64,000 nucleotides of DNA from FEN-1219 sp035548835 (GCA_035548835.1 DASZSB010000148.1:62001-126000), one strand, 5' to 3'. Positions 33,783-42,404 are shown, counted from the stretch's first letter. Numbers and translations: made by a program. The notes: generated by a model from the sequence alone, not told the origin.

Positions 33783-34586
33783 TCACCACGGCGCCGTCGC
33801 GCCATCGTACTGGATGAAGCGGCCCGTGTCCGCGAGCGTGGCCTTCTCGATGACCCTGATCATGCCCGCCACGCTCGGCTGCATCTCGATCATGCCGGGG
33901 TACGTGAGGTTCGCCTGCCGCTCGGTCAGCACGGCGCCGGGATGCAGCAGCAGCACGGTCACGCCTTCGTTCTTCTCCTTGACGGCCACGAGCTGCATCG
34001 CGCGGTTCAGCGCGGCCTTGCTCGCGCGATACGCGATGGCGCCGGAGCCGCCGAGCGTGAACGTGACCGAGCCGTTCGTGGAGCTGATCGACACGATCTT
34101 CTTCTGCCTGCCGAGGCGGACGTTGTCGATGAACGCCTCGGACACCGCGAGCGGGCCGCGCACGTTGACCGTCATGATCCGGTCGAACAGCGCGTAGTCC
34201 ATGTTGCCGAAGCTCTGCGTGTCGCCGTCGCCGCGGCACGATTCGTCCGTGCACACGCTGCGGTCGCTGTAGACGCCGGCGTTGTTGATCAGCACGTCGA
34301 TGGGCACGCCTTCGAGCTTCGCGGCGAGAGCCTTGATGTTCGCGAGGTCCGCCACGTCGAGGTGCTCGACGCGCACGTTGCCGTGCCCGGCGACCAGCGC
34401 CGCCAGCGACCCGGGCAGGTCCTTGCGGCGGTGCGTCGCGATGACCGTCCAGCCTTTGGCGGCGTACTGTTTCGCGAACTCGAGCCCGAGCCCGGAGTTC
34501 GCGCCGGTGATCAGCACGGTGTCGGCGTGCGCGGCCGATGCCGCGAGCCAGGCGCCGAGCACGAGCCAGGTCCATCTGCGCTTCAT
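33783..34586 (-). CDS. Short-chain dehydrogenase with an N-terminal signal peptide
   Basis: A 267-residue SDR. It begins MKRRWTWLVLGAWLAASAAHA, a clear signal-peptide-like leader, and the NAD(P)-binding TGANSGLG motif follows within ten residues. NNAG, a catalytic Ser in VSISSTNG, and Tyr-x-x-x-Lys (YRASK) are all present, so the catalytic set is intact. Export of an NAD(P)-dependent enzyme is unusual; it may be tethered in the membrane, be a non-classical export, or use a bound cofactor. The ATG overlaps the cytochrome stop (ATGA), placing it in the p-cresol-type operon. Confidence 0.85.
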   Translation of the reverse strand: MKRRWTWLVLGAWLAASAAHADTVLITGANSGLGLEFAKQYAAKGWTVIATHRRKDLPGSLAALVAGHGNVRVEHLDVADLANIKALAAKLEGVPIDVLINNAGVYSDRSVCTDESCRGDGDTQSFGNMDYALFDRIMTVNVRGPLAVSEAFIDNVRLGRQKKIVSISSTNGSVTFTLGGSGAIAYRASKAALNRAMQLVAVKEKNEGVTVLLLHPGAVLTERQANLTYPGMIEMQPSVAGMIRVIEKATLADTGRFIQYDGATAPW

Positions 34587-34960
34587 TTTCCGATTCCTTC
34601 CTCGCCGTGGCGCTTCGCGGCGTCGGCGAGATACGCCGCCACGGCCTCGAGGTCGGCGTCGGTGACCTCGGTCTTGCGAAACGGCGGCATCGACGCGACG
34701 CCGCTGCGAACGACGGCCTTGATCAGATCGGCGGGCAGGTCGGTACGCTGCTCGAGCAGGCCGGGCTTCTGGCCACGGTATTTCAGTGTCAGCGCGTGCG
34801 TGCCGGGCAGCATCGGCGCGCCGTCGTCGCCGCGGCCGTCGCCATGGCACGGCTTGCAGTAGTGCTCGAACACTTCCCTGCCGTGCTCGATCGTCGGCGG
34901 CTGTGCTCCGGCGGCACCGCCGAGAACGAGCAACCCCAGAGCCAGCAGACGGGTGTTCAC
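34583..34960 (-). CDS. Monohaem cytochrome c, PchC-like subunit
   Basis: A 125-residue exported cytochrome starting at a GTG that overlaps the flavoprotein stop by four bases (GTGA). The signal peptide ends Ala-Gly-Ala-Gln and the haem motif CKPCH is at residues 35-39. A Met in the SMPPF motif near residue 93 is the likely sixth ligand. It matches the cytochrome subunit of p-cresol methylhydroxylase or eugenol hydroxylase, accepting electrons from FAD and passing them on in the periplasm. Confidence 0.88.
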   Translation of the reverse strand: MNTRLLALGLLVLGGAAGAQPPTIEHGREVFEHYCKPCHGDGRGDDGAPMLPGTHALTLKYRGQKPGLLEQRTDLPADLIKAVVRSGVASMPPFRKTEVTDADLEAVAAYLADAAKRHGEEGIGK

Positions 34961-36615
34961 GCGCGTCGTCCGCGGAGCCGCTTCGGCCAGACGCCGCCGC
35001 GGCCCGGTGCCAGGATGCCGTTCGGGTCGGCCGCGTCCTTCAGCGTCTCGTTGAAACGCCGCAGCGCGTGATCGTTGAACGAGTACTCCGCCGCGACGTC
35101 GTCCTGGAAGTACGGTGCGGCGCGGTACTCGCCCCAGCCGTGCTGGCCCGCCGCGACCAGCAGCGCCTTCAGGCCGTCGCGCATCTTCGCGCGGCCCTCG
35201 GGAGTCGCGACGAAGGTGCCGCCGCCGGTCGAGAAGCCGGCCGAGAACAGGAACGTGTACTGATACCAGTTCAGCGGCGTGCTCAAATGCGACACGGCGC
35301 TCGAGAGGCCGAGGTCGCGCTGCGTGTCGATGAAGACCTGCTGCGCCTCGAACACGGCGTCGGCACTGCGCGGGATCACGGCGAACAGACCGATGTGGCC
35401 CTGTGCCCAGGCATTGGGCTGCGCCTCGGTGCGGCCGAGCGCCTTCCAGATGCCGAGGCTCGGCACGCCCTGCGTGACGTTGCGGCGCATATTGGTCGGG
35501 TAGGGGCCCGTCGTCTGCTCGATCTGCGCCCGCGTAAGCGGCACGCGCAGCGACTCGCCGTCGACGAGGCGTGCGGCGGGGATCGCACGCGCAACGAGCT
35601 CCTTCGCGTACTCCCAGTTGGCGAGCGTCGTGCGCTCGGAGCCGTAGAACTGCAGCTCGACCTGCCACGAGTGCAGATTCGCGGCCGCGGCGAGCCGGTC
35701 GAGCTCCTCCTCGCGCGCGCCGCCGGCGCGCGTGGCGGCTTCGCGGACCTCGGTGTTGCCGAGCGCGGCGCGCAGCGGGCTGCCGTACCACGGCTCGCCG
35801 ATCATGAAGAGATCGGTCAGGTAGTTCACGGTGCTCACGAGCGGCACGAGATCGCGCCGCTTCGGCACCGTGACCAGGCCCGTGCGCCAGTGCTCGGGCT
35901 GCGGCATGAGCCGCAGGCCCATCTTCGTGACGATGCCGAAGTTGCCCTGCGCGAACAGCCCGGACGGGTCCGGACCGTACCCGTATTTGTATTCGGCGAA
36001 GGTCTTGCCGTTTGGCACGGCTCCCATGCCGGTGCGCATGACCTCGCCGTTCGCGAGCACGACCTCGAAGCCGCACTGCGCGCCCGCATGATCGCGATAG
36101 GGGCCCAGCGTGTAGCCGATGCCGCGGTCGAGCGTGTTGCCGATCGGCGATCCCCAGCCGGGGTCCGGCGTGTCGATCCAGACTTTGAGCCCGCGCTCCT
36201 GGATGTGGCGGTACAGGTCGAAGTACGAGACGCCGGGCTCGACGATCGCGAAGTGGCGGTCCGCGTCGACCTCGAGCACCTTGTTCATGCGCTTCAGATC
36301 GACGACCACGCTGCCGCGCAGGTTCGGCGCGGGGCCGCCGTAAGCGAAGTTCTTGCCGGTCGAGATCGGGTACAGCGGCGTCCTGTAGCGGTTGGCGGTG
36401 CGCACGACGGCCTGCACCTGCTCGACCGTGCTCGGGGCGACCGCCGCCGACGGAATCAGCTCGTCTTCCGCGAGCGGCACCGGCGAGTAGTGGTCGCGGT
36501 AGGGTTTGAGGTCGTCGTCGCCGGTCAGCACCCAGTCCGCGCCGACGGCGGCGGCGAACTCGCGGCACGCGCTGGCGAAATCGGCTGCGGAAACGCCCGG
36601 CGGCAGCACGGCCAT
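34957..36615 (-). CDS. VAO-family flavoprotein, p-cresol methylhydroxylase/eugenol hydroxylase type
   Basis: A 552-residue FAD protein of the vanillyl-alcohol-oxidase family. The FAD-binding N-terminal half has PSTVEQVQAVVRTANRYRTPLYPISTGKNFAYGG and NTLDRGIGYTLGPYRDHAG, given here in pieces as PLYPISTGKNFAYGG and GIGYTLGPYRDH. The C-terminal cap domain carries the substrate site. No signal peptide is visible, as for PchF-type subunits that travel with their cytochrome. These enzymes oxidise 4-alkylphenols at the benzylic carbon. The cytochrome gene overlaps by 4 bases. Tyr or His linkage of FAD cannot be decided by eye. Confidence 0.88.
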   Translation of the reverse strand: MAVLPPGVSAADFASACREFAAAVGADWVLTGDDDLKPYRDHYSPVPLAEDELIPSAAVAPSTVEQVQAVVRTANRYRTPLYPISTGKNFAYGGPAPNLRGSVVVDLKRMNKVLEVDADRHFAIVEPGVSYFDLYRHIQERGLKVWIDTPDPGWGSPIGNTLDRGIGYTLGPYRDHAGAQCGFEVVLANGEVMRTGMGAVPNGKTFAEYKYGYGPDPSGLFAQGNFGIVTKMGLRLMPQPEHWRTGLVTVPKRRDLVPLVSTVNYLTDLFMIGEPWYGSPLRAALGNTEVREAATRAGGAREEELDRLAAAANLHSWQVELQFYGSERTTLANWEYAKELVARAIPAARLVDGESLRVPLTRAQIEQTTGPYPTNMRRNVTQGVPSLGIWKALGRTEAQPNAWAQGHIGLFAVIPRSADAVFEAQQVFIDTQRDLGLSSAVSHLSTPLNWYQYTFLFSAGFSTGGGTFVATPEGRAKMRDGLKALLVAAGQHGWGEYRAAPYFQDDVAAEYSFNDHALRRFNETLKDAADPNGILAPGRGGVWPKRLRGRRA

Positions 36616-36709
36616 CGATCCCCCTCCCTCGCCGGCGCGACGCGGCACCGTTTTCGGTTATGGTAGTCGCGAGGCAGCGCGCAGCGTACCGCGCGCCCGG
36701 GGAAAACGC

Positions 36710-38137
36710 ATGCCCGTGTCAGCTCGCGTCGCGTTCGTCGTCATCTCGCTGGCGCTGCTCGTTTCGGGGCCTGCGCTGGCGCAGCGGCCGAAGGCCCCCG
36801 ACTGGAAGGCCGCCGAGGCCGAGGCGCTGCGGCATTTCCAGGCGCTCGTGCGCATGGACACGAGCGATCCGCCGGGTGGGGAGAAGCCGGCCGCCGACTA
36901 CCTGAAGCAGGTGCTCGAGCGCGAAGGCATTCCCGTGCAGGTGTTCTCGGTCGATCCGAACCGCCCGAACGTGGTCGCGCGCCTGAAGGGCAGCGGCGCG
37001 AAGCGCCCGGTGCTGATCATGGGCCACACCGACGTCGTGAACGTGGACCCGAAGAAGTGGGCGCACCCGCCGTTCGGCGCCGAGATCGCCGACGGCTACA
37101 TCTACGGCCGCGGCACGACGGACGACAAGGACAACGTCACAGCGGCGCTGATGGCCATCCTGCTGCTGAAGCGCAACCACGTGCCGCTCGACCGCGACGT
37201 GATCTTCCTGGCCGAGGCGGGCGAGGAGGGGAACACGCGCTTCGGCATCGAGCACCTGGTCAACGAGCACTACGACGCGATCGATGCCGAGTACTGCATC
37301 GCCGAGGTCGGCAACGTCGTGCGCGCGAACGGTGTCGTGCGCTTCGCGACCGTCGCGACCGGCGAGAAGCTGTCGAAGGGCATCGACCTGATCGCGCACG
37401 GGCCATCGGGCCACGGCTCGATCCCGCTCGAGGGCAATGCCGTGGCGCATCTCGCGCGTGCGATCGCCGCCGTCACGCAGTGGCAGCCGCCCGTGGTGCT
37501 GAACGCCACGACGCGCACGTATTTCGAGCGGCTCGCCAACATCTCGCCGCCCGAGCAGGCCGCGCAGTACCGCGCCCTCCTCAGCAGCGACCCGAAAGCC
37601 GTGGCGGCTGCGGATGCGTGGCTGCGCGCGAACGAGCCGCGCCATGCGTCGATGCTGCGCACGTCGGTGTCGCCGAACATCGTGCGCGGCGGCTATCGCA
37701 ACAACGTGATTCCGTCCGAGGCGCGCGCCACGCTCGACGTGCGCATGCGGCCCGAGGACGACGCCGACGCGTTTCGCGCGACGCTCGCGCGCGTGATCGC
37801 CGATCCCGCGGTCGAGGTGGTGTTCAACGGCTTCGGCGGGCGGCCGGTCGCGGGCGTCTCGCCGATCGACAGCGAGGCCTTCCACGTGATCGAGGCGAAC
37901 ATCAAGCGCCACTACAGGACCACGACGCTGCCGATGATGAGCACGGGCGCGACGGACATGGCTTTCCTGCGCGCCAGGGGGCAGCAGTGCTACGGCGTCG
38001 GTCCGGCCATCGACGAGGAGGACGGCCCGAAGGGCTATGGTGCGCACAGCGATCAGGAGCGTCTGCTCGAGGCGGAGCTGTATCGCTTCGTGCGCTTCCA
38101 CTACGACATCGTGGAGCAGCTCGCACGCAAGCGTTGA
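36710..38137 (+). CDS. Exported M20-family metallopeptidase
   Basis: A 475-residue M20/M25 peptidase with a signal peptide ending Ala-Leu-Ala-Gln. Zinc-site motifs are visible: MGHTDVV, YGRGTTDDKDN, AEAGEEGN with the catalytic Glu, and a C-terminal GAHSDQERL His. The insert between is the lid/dimerisation domain (GIDLIAHGPSGHGSIP). The family includes carboxypeptidases and dipeptidases; the export signal places this one in the periplasm. It is transcribed away from the flavocytochrome operon. Confidence 0.9.
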   Translation: MPVSARVAFVVISLALLVSGPALAQRPKAPDWKAAEAEALRHFQALVRMDTSDPPGGEKPAADYLKQVLEREGIPVQVFSVDPNRPNVVARLKGSGAKRPVLIMGHTDVVNVDPKKWAHPPFGAEIADGYIYGRGTTDDKDNVTAALMAILLLKRNHVPLDRDVIFLAEAGEEGNTRFGIEHLVNEHYDAIDAEYCIAEVGNVVRANGVVRFATVATGEKLSKGIDLIAHGPSGHGSIPLEGNAVAHLARAIAAVTQWQPPVVLNATTRTYFERLANISPPEQAAQYRALLSSDPKAVAAADAWLRANEPRHASMLRTSVSPNIVRGGYRNNVIPSEARATLDVRMRPEDDADAFRATLARVIADPAVEVVFNGFGGRPVAGVSPIDSEAFHVIEANIKRHYRTTTLPMMSTGATDMAFLRARGQQCYGVGPAIDEEDGPKGYGAHSDQERLLEAELYRFVRFHYDIVEQLARKR

Positions 38138-38211
38138 CCGGCACCGCCCACGGCAGGAGCGAAGTGATAGCATCCGCAGGCCGACCCGGCATGGCTCCAG
38201 AGGGTTTTCCG

Positions 38212-38865
38212 ATGCGACGTCGTTTTCTGCTCGCGATCTTCTTGGCACTGCTCGGCTGCGGTGGCATGGCCCTGGCGGCCGATCCGGTCGAGGGCAAGGA
38301 CTACGTCGTCGTCGAGCCGCCGTTGCCCGTGACCGACCCCACGAAGATCGTGGTGACCGACTTCTTCTCGTACGCGTGCCCGCACTGTTTCGCCTTCTCG
38401 CCGTCGCTGCGCGACTGGGAGGCGAAGCTGCCCAAGGACGTCGTGCTCGACCGGGTGGCCGTGACGTTCGGTCGGGTGAGCACCTGGGGGCTGCTCGCGA
38501 AGCTCTACTACACGCTGCGCTCGTTCGGCAAGGATCACCAGCTCGACCGCGCCGTGTTCGAAGCACTGCACCTCGAGGGCGCGCCGCTGACGTCTCCGGA
38601 TCGCATCGCGGACTGGGTCGCGGCGCACGGCCTCGACCGCCGGGCGTTCCTCGCCACGTTCGACTCGTTCACGATCCAGGCGTTCGCGACCAGCGCCGAT
38701 CAGCTGACGGGCAGGGTCAAGCTGCGCGGCGTGCCGGCGCTGCTCGTCGACGGCAAGTATCTCGTGCACATCGCCGACAACGGCGATTTCGCTCCGCAGC
38801 TCGCGACAGTCGATGCGTTGCTCGCCAGGGCGCGGACCGAGCGCAATCGCGCTGCCTCGCACTGA
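38212..38865 (+). CDS. DsbA-like periplasmic thiol:disulfide oxidoreductase
   Basis: A 217-residue exported thioredoxin-fold protein. The signal peptide ends Leu-Ala-Ala and the active site is CPHC at residues 56-59, the classical DsbA tetrapeptide, preceded by FFSYA. The cis-Pro loop is visible as RGVPALLVDGKY. It would introduce disulfides into exported proteins, fitting the many cysteine-containing secreted proteins here. GAGGG lies about 7 bases before the ATG at 38212; an ATG seven codons upstream is less likely. DsbB is not in the window. Confidence 0.9.
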   Translation: MRRRFLLAIFLALLGCGGMALAADPVEGKDYVVVEPPLPVTDPTKIVVTDFFSYACPHCFAFSPSLRDWEAKLPKDVVLDRVAVTFGRVSTWGLLAKLYYTLRSFGKDHQLDRAVFEALHLEGAPLTSPDRIADWVAAHGLDRRAFLATFDSFTIQAFATSADQLTGRVKLRGVPALLVDGKYLVHIADNGDFAPQLATVDALLARARTERNRAASH

Positions 38866-38937
38866 TCCCGGCTTGCTCCGCGAGGGGCGCGTTCGCTACC
38901 CTGAATCCGTCGCTGTCCGGCCCCGGGGGGAGGTCGC

Positions 38938-39132
38938 ATGTCGAAAGTCTCGCGCCACCGCGTCAACGCCGTGGTGTGCCTGCTCGCGCTCGCTTACGCG
39001 CTGTACTGGTTCACCACCGGCCAGATGGCGGGTGCGCCGGGCTGGCGCGTGGCGCTCATGGGCGCGCTCGTCGTGCTCGGCATCGGCGGGGCGGTGTGGT
39101 TTCTGCGGCGCGCGCAGGGGGCGGCGCGATGA
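38938..39132 (+). CDS. Small two-helix membrane protein
   Basis: A 64-residue protein with hydrophobic segments at about 10-26 and 37-55 and a basic C-terminal end (RRAQGAAR). GGGGAGG precedes the ATG. Its stop overlaps the RidA start (ATGA), so the two are translationally coupled. No family recognised. Confidence 0.65.
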   Translation: MSKVSRHRVNAVVCLLALAYALYWFTTGQMAGAPGWRVALMGALVVLGIGGAVWFLRRAQGAAR

Positions 39133-39614
39133 GCACCGTAGCCGCCAAGCTCGCGAGCCTGGGGCTCACGTTGCCGGGGCCGGTCAAGCTCCCGCCCGGC
39201 GTGGTGCTGCCGTTTCGCTTCGTGCGGGTTCGCGGCGAGCACGCGTTCGTATCCGGTCATGGGCCCCTGCACGCGGATGGCACGCTCGCGCGGCCGTTCG
39301 GCAAGCTGGGGCGCGAGCTCACGGTCGAGCAGGGCTACAAGGCGGCGCGGCTGACCGCGCTCGCGATCCTCGGCAACCTCGAGCGCGAGCTCGGCGATCT
39401 CGAGCGGATTCGCGCGTGGACGCGCGTGTTCGGCATGGTCAACTCGGCCCCGGGGTTCAACCAGCAGCCGCTCGTGATCAACGGCTTCTCCGATCTGATC
39501 CTCGAGCTGTTCGGGCCCGAGCGGGGCGCCCACGCACGCAGCGCCGTCGGCATGGCCGAGCTGCCGTTCGACCTGCCGGTCGAGATCGAGGCCGTGGTCG
39601 AGATCGAGCCCTGA
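39129..39614 (+). CDS. RidA/YjgF-family protein
   Basis: A 161-residue RidA-fold protein. Typical stretches are VRVRGEHAFVSGHGPLHADG, GYKAARLTALAILGNLE, RVFGMVNSAPGFNQQPLVINGFSDLILELFG (visible in pieces at about 98-130) and ARSAVGMAELPFDLPVEIEA near the end. The Arg-Ser-Ala-Val-Gly motif holds the arginine used by RidA deaminases on enamine/imine intermediates. The length and sequence fit the second large subgroup of the family rather than E. coli RidA itself. Substrate unknown. Confidence 0.87.
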   Translation: MSTVAAKLASLGLTLPGPVKLPPGVVLPFRFVRVRGEHAFVSGHGPLHADGTLARPFGKLGRELTVEQGYKAARLTALAILGNLERELGDLERIRAWTRVFGMVNSAPGFNQQPLVINGFSDLILELFGPERGAHARSAVGMAELPFDLPVEIEAVVEIEP

Positions 39615-39635
39615 CTTCACGACGGAGTTCACGCC

Positions 39636-40373
39636 ATGCACAGCAAGAGCGGATTTTCGCGTTGCACGCGCCGGGTGTTGTTCGCCGCCGCGGCCAGCCT
39701 GCTGGCCGGTGCCGTGACGCTCGGCACCGGAGTCGCGCGCGCCCAGGAGCCGCTGAAGATCGGCATCATCGGCACGGGCAAGATCGGCGGCGCGCTCGCG
39801 CGGCATTGGGTCATGGCGGGGCACGAAGTGTTCGTGTCGTCGCGCCATCCCGAGGAGCTCGCGGGCCTCGTGAAGGAGCTCGGTCCGAAGGCGCACGCCG
39901 GCACCCCGCGGGAAGCCGCGGCTTTCGGCAGCGTGGTGCTGGTGTCGGTGCCCTATGGCGCCATGCCGCAGATCGGGACGGACTTCGCGAAGGAGCTCGC
40001 GGGCAAGGTCATCATCGACACGAGCAATCCGGTGGAGCGGCGCGACGGCCCGCAGGCGGCGGAGTGGCAGCGCAAGGGCGCAGGCGTGGCGACGGCCGAG
40101 CTGCTGATGAGCAAACGCGTCGTGCGTGCGTTCAACTGCATTCCGGCCGTGTCGCTCGCGAACGAGGCCAACCGGCGACCGGCGCGCATCGGCATTCCGA
40201 TCGGGGGCGACGACGCCGCGGCGCTCGCGATCGCGGAGCGGCTGGTGCGCGATGCGGGCTTCGATCCGGTGGTCGTGGGCTCGCTCGCGAAGACCCGCGA
40301 GTTCGACCTGGGTCAGCCCCTGGCTCAGGGCAACCTGAGCGCAGCCGAGCTGCGAGCGCGCATGACGAAGTAG
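39636..40373 (+). CDS. F420H2:NADP-oxidoreductase-like Rossmann protein with signal peptide
   Basis: A 245-residue protein. Residues 1-36 look like a signal peptide with a twin-arginine-type start (RCTRRVLFAAAASLLAG) and Ala-Arg-Ala-Gln at the end. The Rossmann motif IGIIGTGKIGGALARHW follows at once. DTSNPVERRDGP and RAFNCIPAVSL match the NADP oxidoreductase coenzyme-F420-dependent family. Family members are normally cytoplasmic. This is the second nucleotide-binding oxidoreductase in the window with an export signal. Twin-arginine export with bound cofactor would explain it. Confidence 0.82.
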   Translation: MHSKSGFSRCTRRVLFAAAASLLAGAVTLGTGVARAQEPLKIGIIGTGKIGGALARHWVMAGHEVFVSSRHPEELAGLVKELGPKAHAGTPREAAAFGSVVLVSVPYGAMPQIGTDFAKELAGKVIIDTSNPVERRDGPQAAEWQRKGAGVATAELLMSKRVVRAFNCIPAVSLANEANRRPARIGIPIGGDDAAALAIAERLVRDAGFDPVVVGSLAKTREFDLGQPLAQGNLSAAELRARMTK

Positions 40374-40394
40374 CGCGGCCGCGGACGGCCGGAG

Positions 40395-40413
40395 TGCTGC
40401 GTTTGCGGCAGCA
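40395..40413. terminator. Weak hairpin between convergent genes
   Basis: TGCTGC at 40395-40400 pairs with GCAGCA at 40408-40413 around a 7-base loop, in the gap between the convergent stops at 40373 and 40431. There is no T-run. Confidence 0.3.
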
Positions 40414-40430
40414 AAGCGCGGCCGGCGGAT

Positions 40431-40715
40431 CTACTCCCCGTGGCACTCGTAGATCACGGGGACGTCGTGCTCCATCGCGTAGCTGCGTGCGATGAACAGC
40501 GCGTCCTCCTTCGACATGGCCTCGCCGTCGACGATCGTCGTGCAGCTCCAGCCCGCGCGCCCGGCGCCGTTCGCCGCGCTGTAGGACAGGTGCTCTATCG
40601 TGGCGAGCCGCGCGTCGCGCCCGGCGGAGGCGGCCGGCGCAGCCGTATACACGCGCACGAAGTTCGGCTCCGTGTACGTCTCGGTCGGTCGGATACTGGG
40701 TGTGACTCGTGCCAT
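40431..40715 (-). CDS. Hypothetical protein, 94 residues
   Basis: A short protein starting MARVTPSIRPTETYTEPNFVR. The middle part (CTTIVDGEAMSKEDALFIARSYAMEHDVPVIYECHGE in pieces, from about 60 to the end) looks like a small alpha/beta domain with two cysteines. No signal peptide, membrane segment or known motif. Codon use resembles neighbouring genes, and the start at 40715 avoids a low-complexity extension. The interval 40716-40962 holds a candidate CRP-type site and no other gene that I can support. Confidence 0.55.
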   Translation of the reverse strand: MARVTPSIRPTETYTEPNFVRVYTAAPAASAGRDARLATIEHLSYSAANGAGRAGWSCTTIVDGEAMSKEDALFIARSYAMEHDVPVIYECHGE

Positions 40716-40921
40716 GCCTGGTCGTCCCGTGGCTCTCGGCGCGGGACCCGTTCCCGGCCGCATGTTCCTGATTCTGCAAGGCCTGTGCCAGTGTCGCGGA
40801 CATGCGGTTCGCCGTCCGTGGCGCGGCGTTTATGTCAACGCCGCGTGACGCGGCTCGTCACTCGCGGGCCTTCCGCGGCGAAACGGGCACAGGTCGCAGA
40901 ACGGACATAGACCGCCGCCCC

Positions 40922-40937
40922 CGTGACTGTGGTCACA
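40922..40937. promoter_or_regulatory. Candidate CRP/Vfr-type binding site
   Basis: CGTGA-N6-TCACA matches the CRP-family pattern TGTGA-N6-TCACA with one mismatch. It lies 67 bases before the GTG at 41005 chosen for the EAL-domain gene. A cAMP-responsive regulator could therefore control this c-di-GMP enzyme. Confidence 0.45.
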
Positions 40938-41004
40938 GCGACCGCGCAGCCGCCCTGCTCCAATGCTCGGCCTGACCGGGGATGTTCGCCGGAGATGGCA
41001 GCGA

Positions 41005-42342
41005 GTGAGCGGGACGCAGGATGAATCAGGCTCCGGCAAGCGCCGGAGCATGAGCATCAGCTTCATCGAGCAGTTTCTGCGCCAGGGGCAACAGGGTCGC
41101 CTCGCCGCGCTGCTGGTCGGCAGGCTCGATGCGTTCAACCGCATTGCCACCACGTTCGGTCGCGATCGCTGCGAGGAGTTCTGCGCCGAGCACGCCGACC
41201 GGCTTCGCGAGATCCTCCCGCCGCGCACACCCATCATCCGTCTCTCCGAGCGTCGTTTTGCGGTGCTGCTCGACTGCGATTCGATGTCGAGCATCCTCGA
41301 CTACGCCGTGGCGCTGACCGAGGACCACCCGCCCGAGATCGCGATCGGCGACGACAAGCTGTTCGTCGACGTGACGCTCGGCATCGCCGTGTATCCCTCG
41401 CACGCGGACGACGCCGAGACGCTGTTCCGGCGCGCCGAGCTCGCGCAGAAGGAAGCGCGCGAGAAGGAGCTCGCGTTCGATATCTACCGGCCGGACGCCA
41501 CGCAGCAGCAGCAGGCGTTGTGGAAGTTCGAGTCCGATCTGCAGGGGGCCGTCCAGCGTCGCGAGCTCGAGGTGTACTTCCAGCCCAAGGTGGAGATCGA
41601 GACGCGGCGCGTGTGCGGAGTCGAAGCCCTGGTCCGCTGGCGCTCGACGACGGGCGCGTTCATCCCGGCCAGCGAGTTCATCCCGATGGCCGAGCGGACG
41701 GGCTCGATCGTGCCCATCACGTGGCTCGTGTTCGATCAGGTGGGCGAGCGCGTGGCCGAGTGGGATTCCCTGCAAAAGCCGTTCTCGGTGGCGGTCAACG
41801 TCTCGCCGCCGATTCTCGTGCACCCGGAGTTCAGCACGCGCATCAAGGCGCTGAAGGCGGCGCTCGACGAGCGCGGCTTCGGCCTCACGATCGAGATCAC
41901 GGAAGACAGCCTCGTGCAGGGCGACGAATCCGCGCTCGCCGGCATCGAGCGGCTGCGCAAGCTCGGCGTGGACTTCGCGCTCGACGATTTCGGCAAGGGC
42001 TATTCGTCGCTCGGCTATCTCAAGGAGCTGCCGGCGACCGAGATCAAGATCGACAAGCGCTTCATCGGCAACCTCGCCGTGGATACCACCGACCGGCAGA
42101 TCGTGAAGACCATCGTCGCGCTCGCGCACGCGCTCGACATGCGCGTCGTGGCCGAGGGCATCGACAACGCCGAGGCGCTCGGTGTCGTGGCGGAGCTCGG
42201 CTGCGAGATGGCGCAGGGTTTCTTCATCGCCCGGCCCATGCGCGGCGATCTCGTGCCATCGTGGGTGGATCGCTACCACGCGTCCGCCAGCAGCGTGAGT
42301 CTCAAGGTCATGAGCCCCTGGGTCGACGCGGCGCTGAGCTAG
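41005..42342 (+). CDS. c-di-GMP phosphodiesterase: degenerate GGDEF plus intact EAL
   Basis: A 445-residue protein from a GTG preceded by GGAG; ATGs at 40963 and 41050 are alternatives. The first half is a GGDEF-like domain whose GGDEF signature is replaced by SERRF, so it should not make c-di-GMP. The second half is an EAL domain with a complete set of catalytic motifs: EALVRW, NVSP, EITED, DDFGKGYSSLGYL, KIDK, VAEGID and QGFF. It should hydrolyse c-di-GMP. No membrane segments or sensor domains are present. It is just upstream of the ulosonic-acid genes. A perfect 7-bp hairpin (41030-41049) abuts the ATG at 41050, which argues against that start. Confidence 0.88.
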   Translation: MSGTQDESGSGKRRSMSISFIEQFLRQGQQGRLAALLVGRLDAFNRIATTFGRDRCEEFCAEHADRLREILPPRTPIIRLSERRFAVLLDCDSMSSILDYAVALTEDHPPEIAIGDDKLFVDVTLGIAVYPSHADDAETLFRRAELAQKEAREKELAFDIYRPDATQQQQALWKFESDLQGAVQRRELEVYFQPKVEIETRRVCGVEALVRWRSTTGAFIPASEFIPMAERTGSIVPITWLVFDQVGERVAEWDSLQKPFSVAVNVSPPILVHPEFSTRIKALKAALDERGFGLTIEITEDSLVQGDESALAGIERLRKLGVDFALDDFGKGYSSLGYLKELPATEIKIDKRFIGNLAVDTTDRQIVKTIVALAHALDMRVVAEGIDNAEALGVVAELGCEMAQGFFIARPMRGDLVPSWVDRYHASASSVSLKVMSPWVDAALS

Positions 42343-42404
42343 CCGGTCGCCGATCGGCGCGACTGGAGTAAACTCCGCACTGTCGCCTGCCGACGGGTTT
42401 GTCG

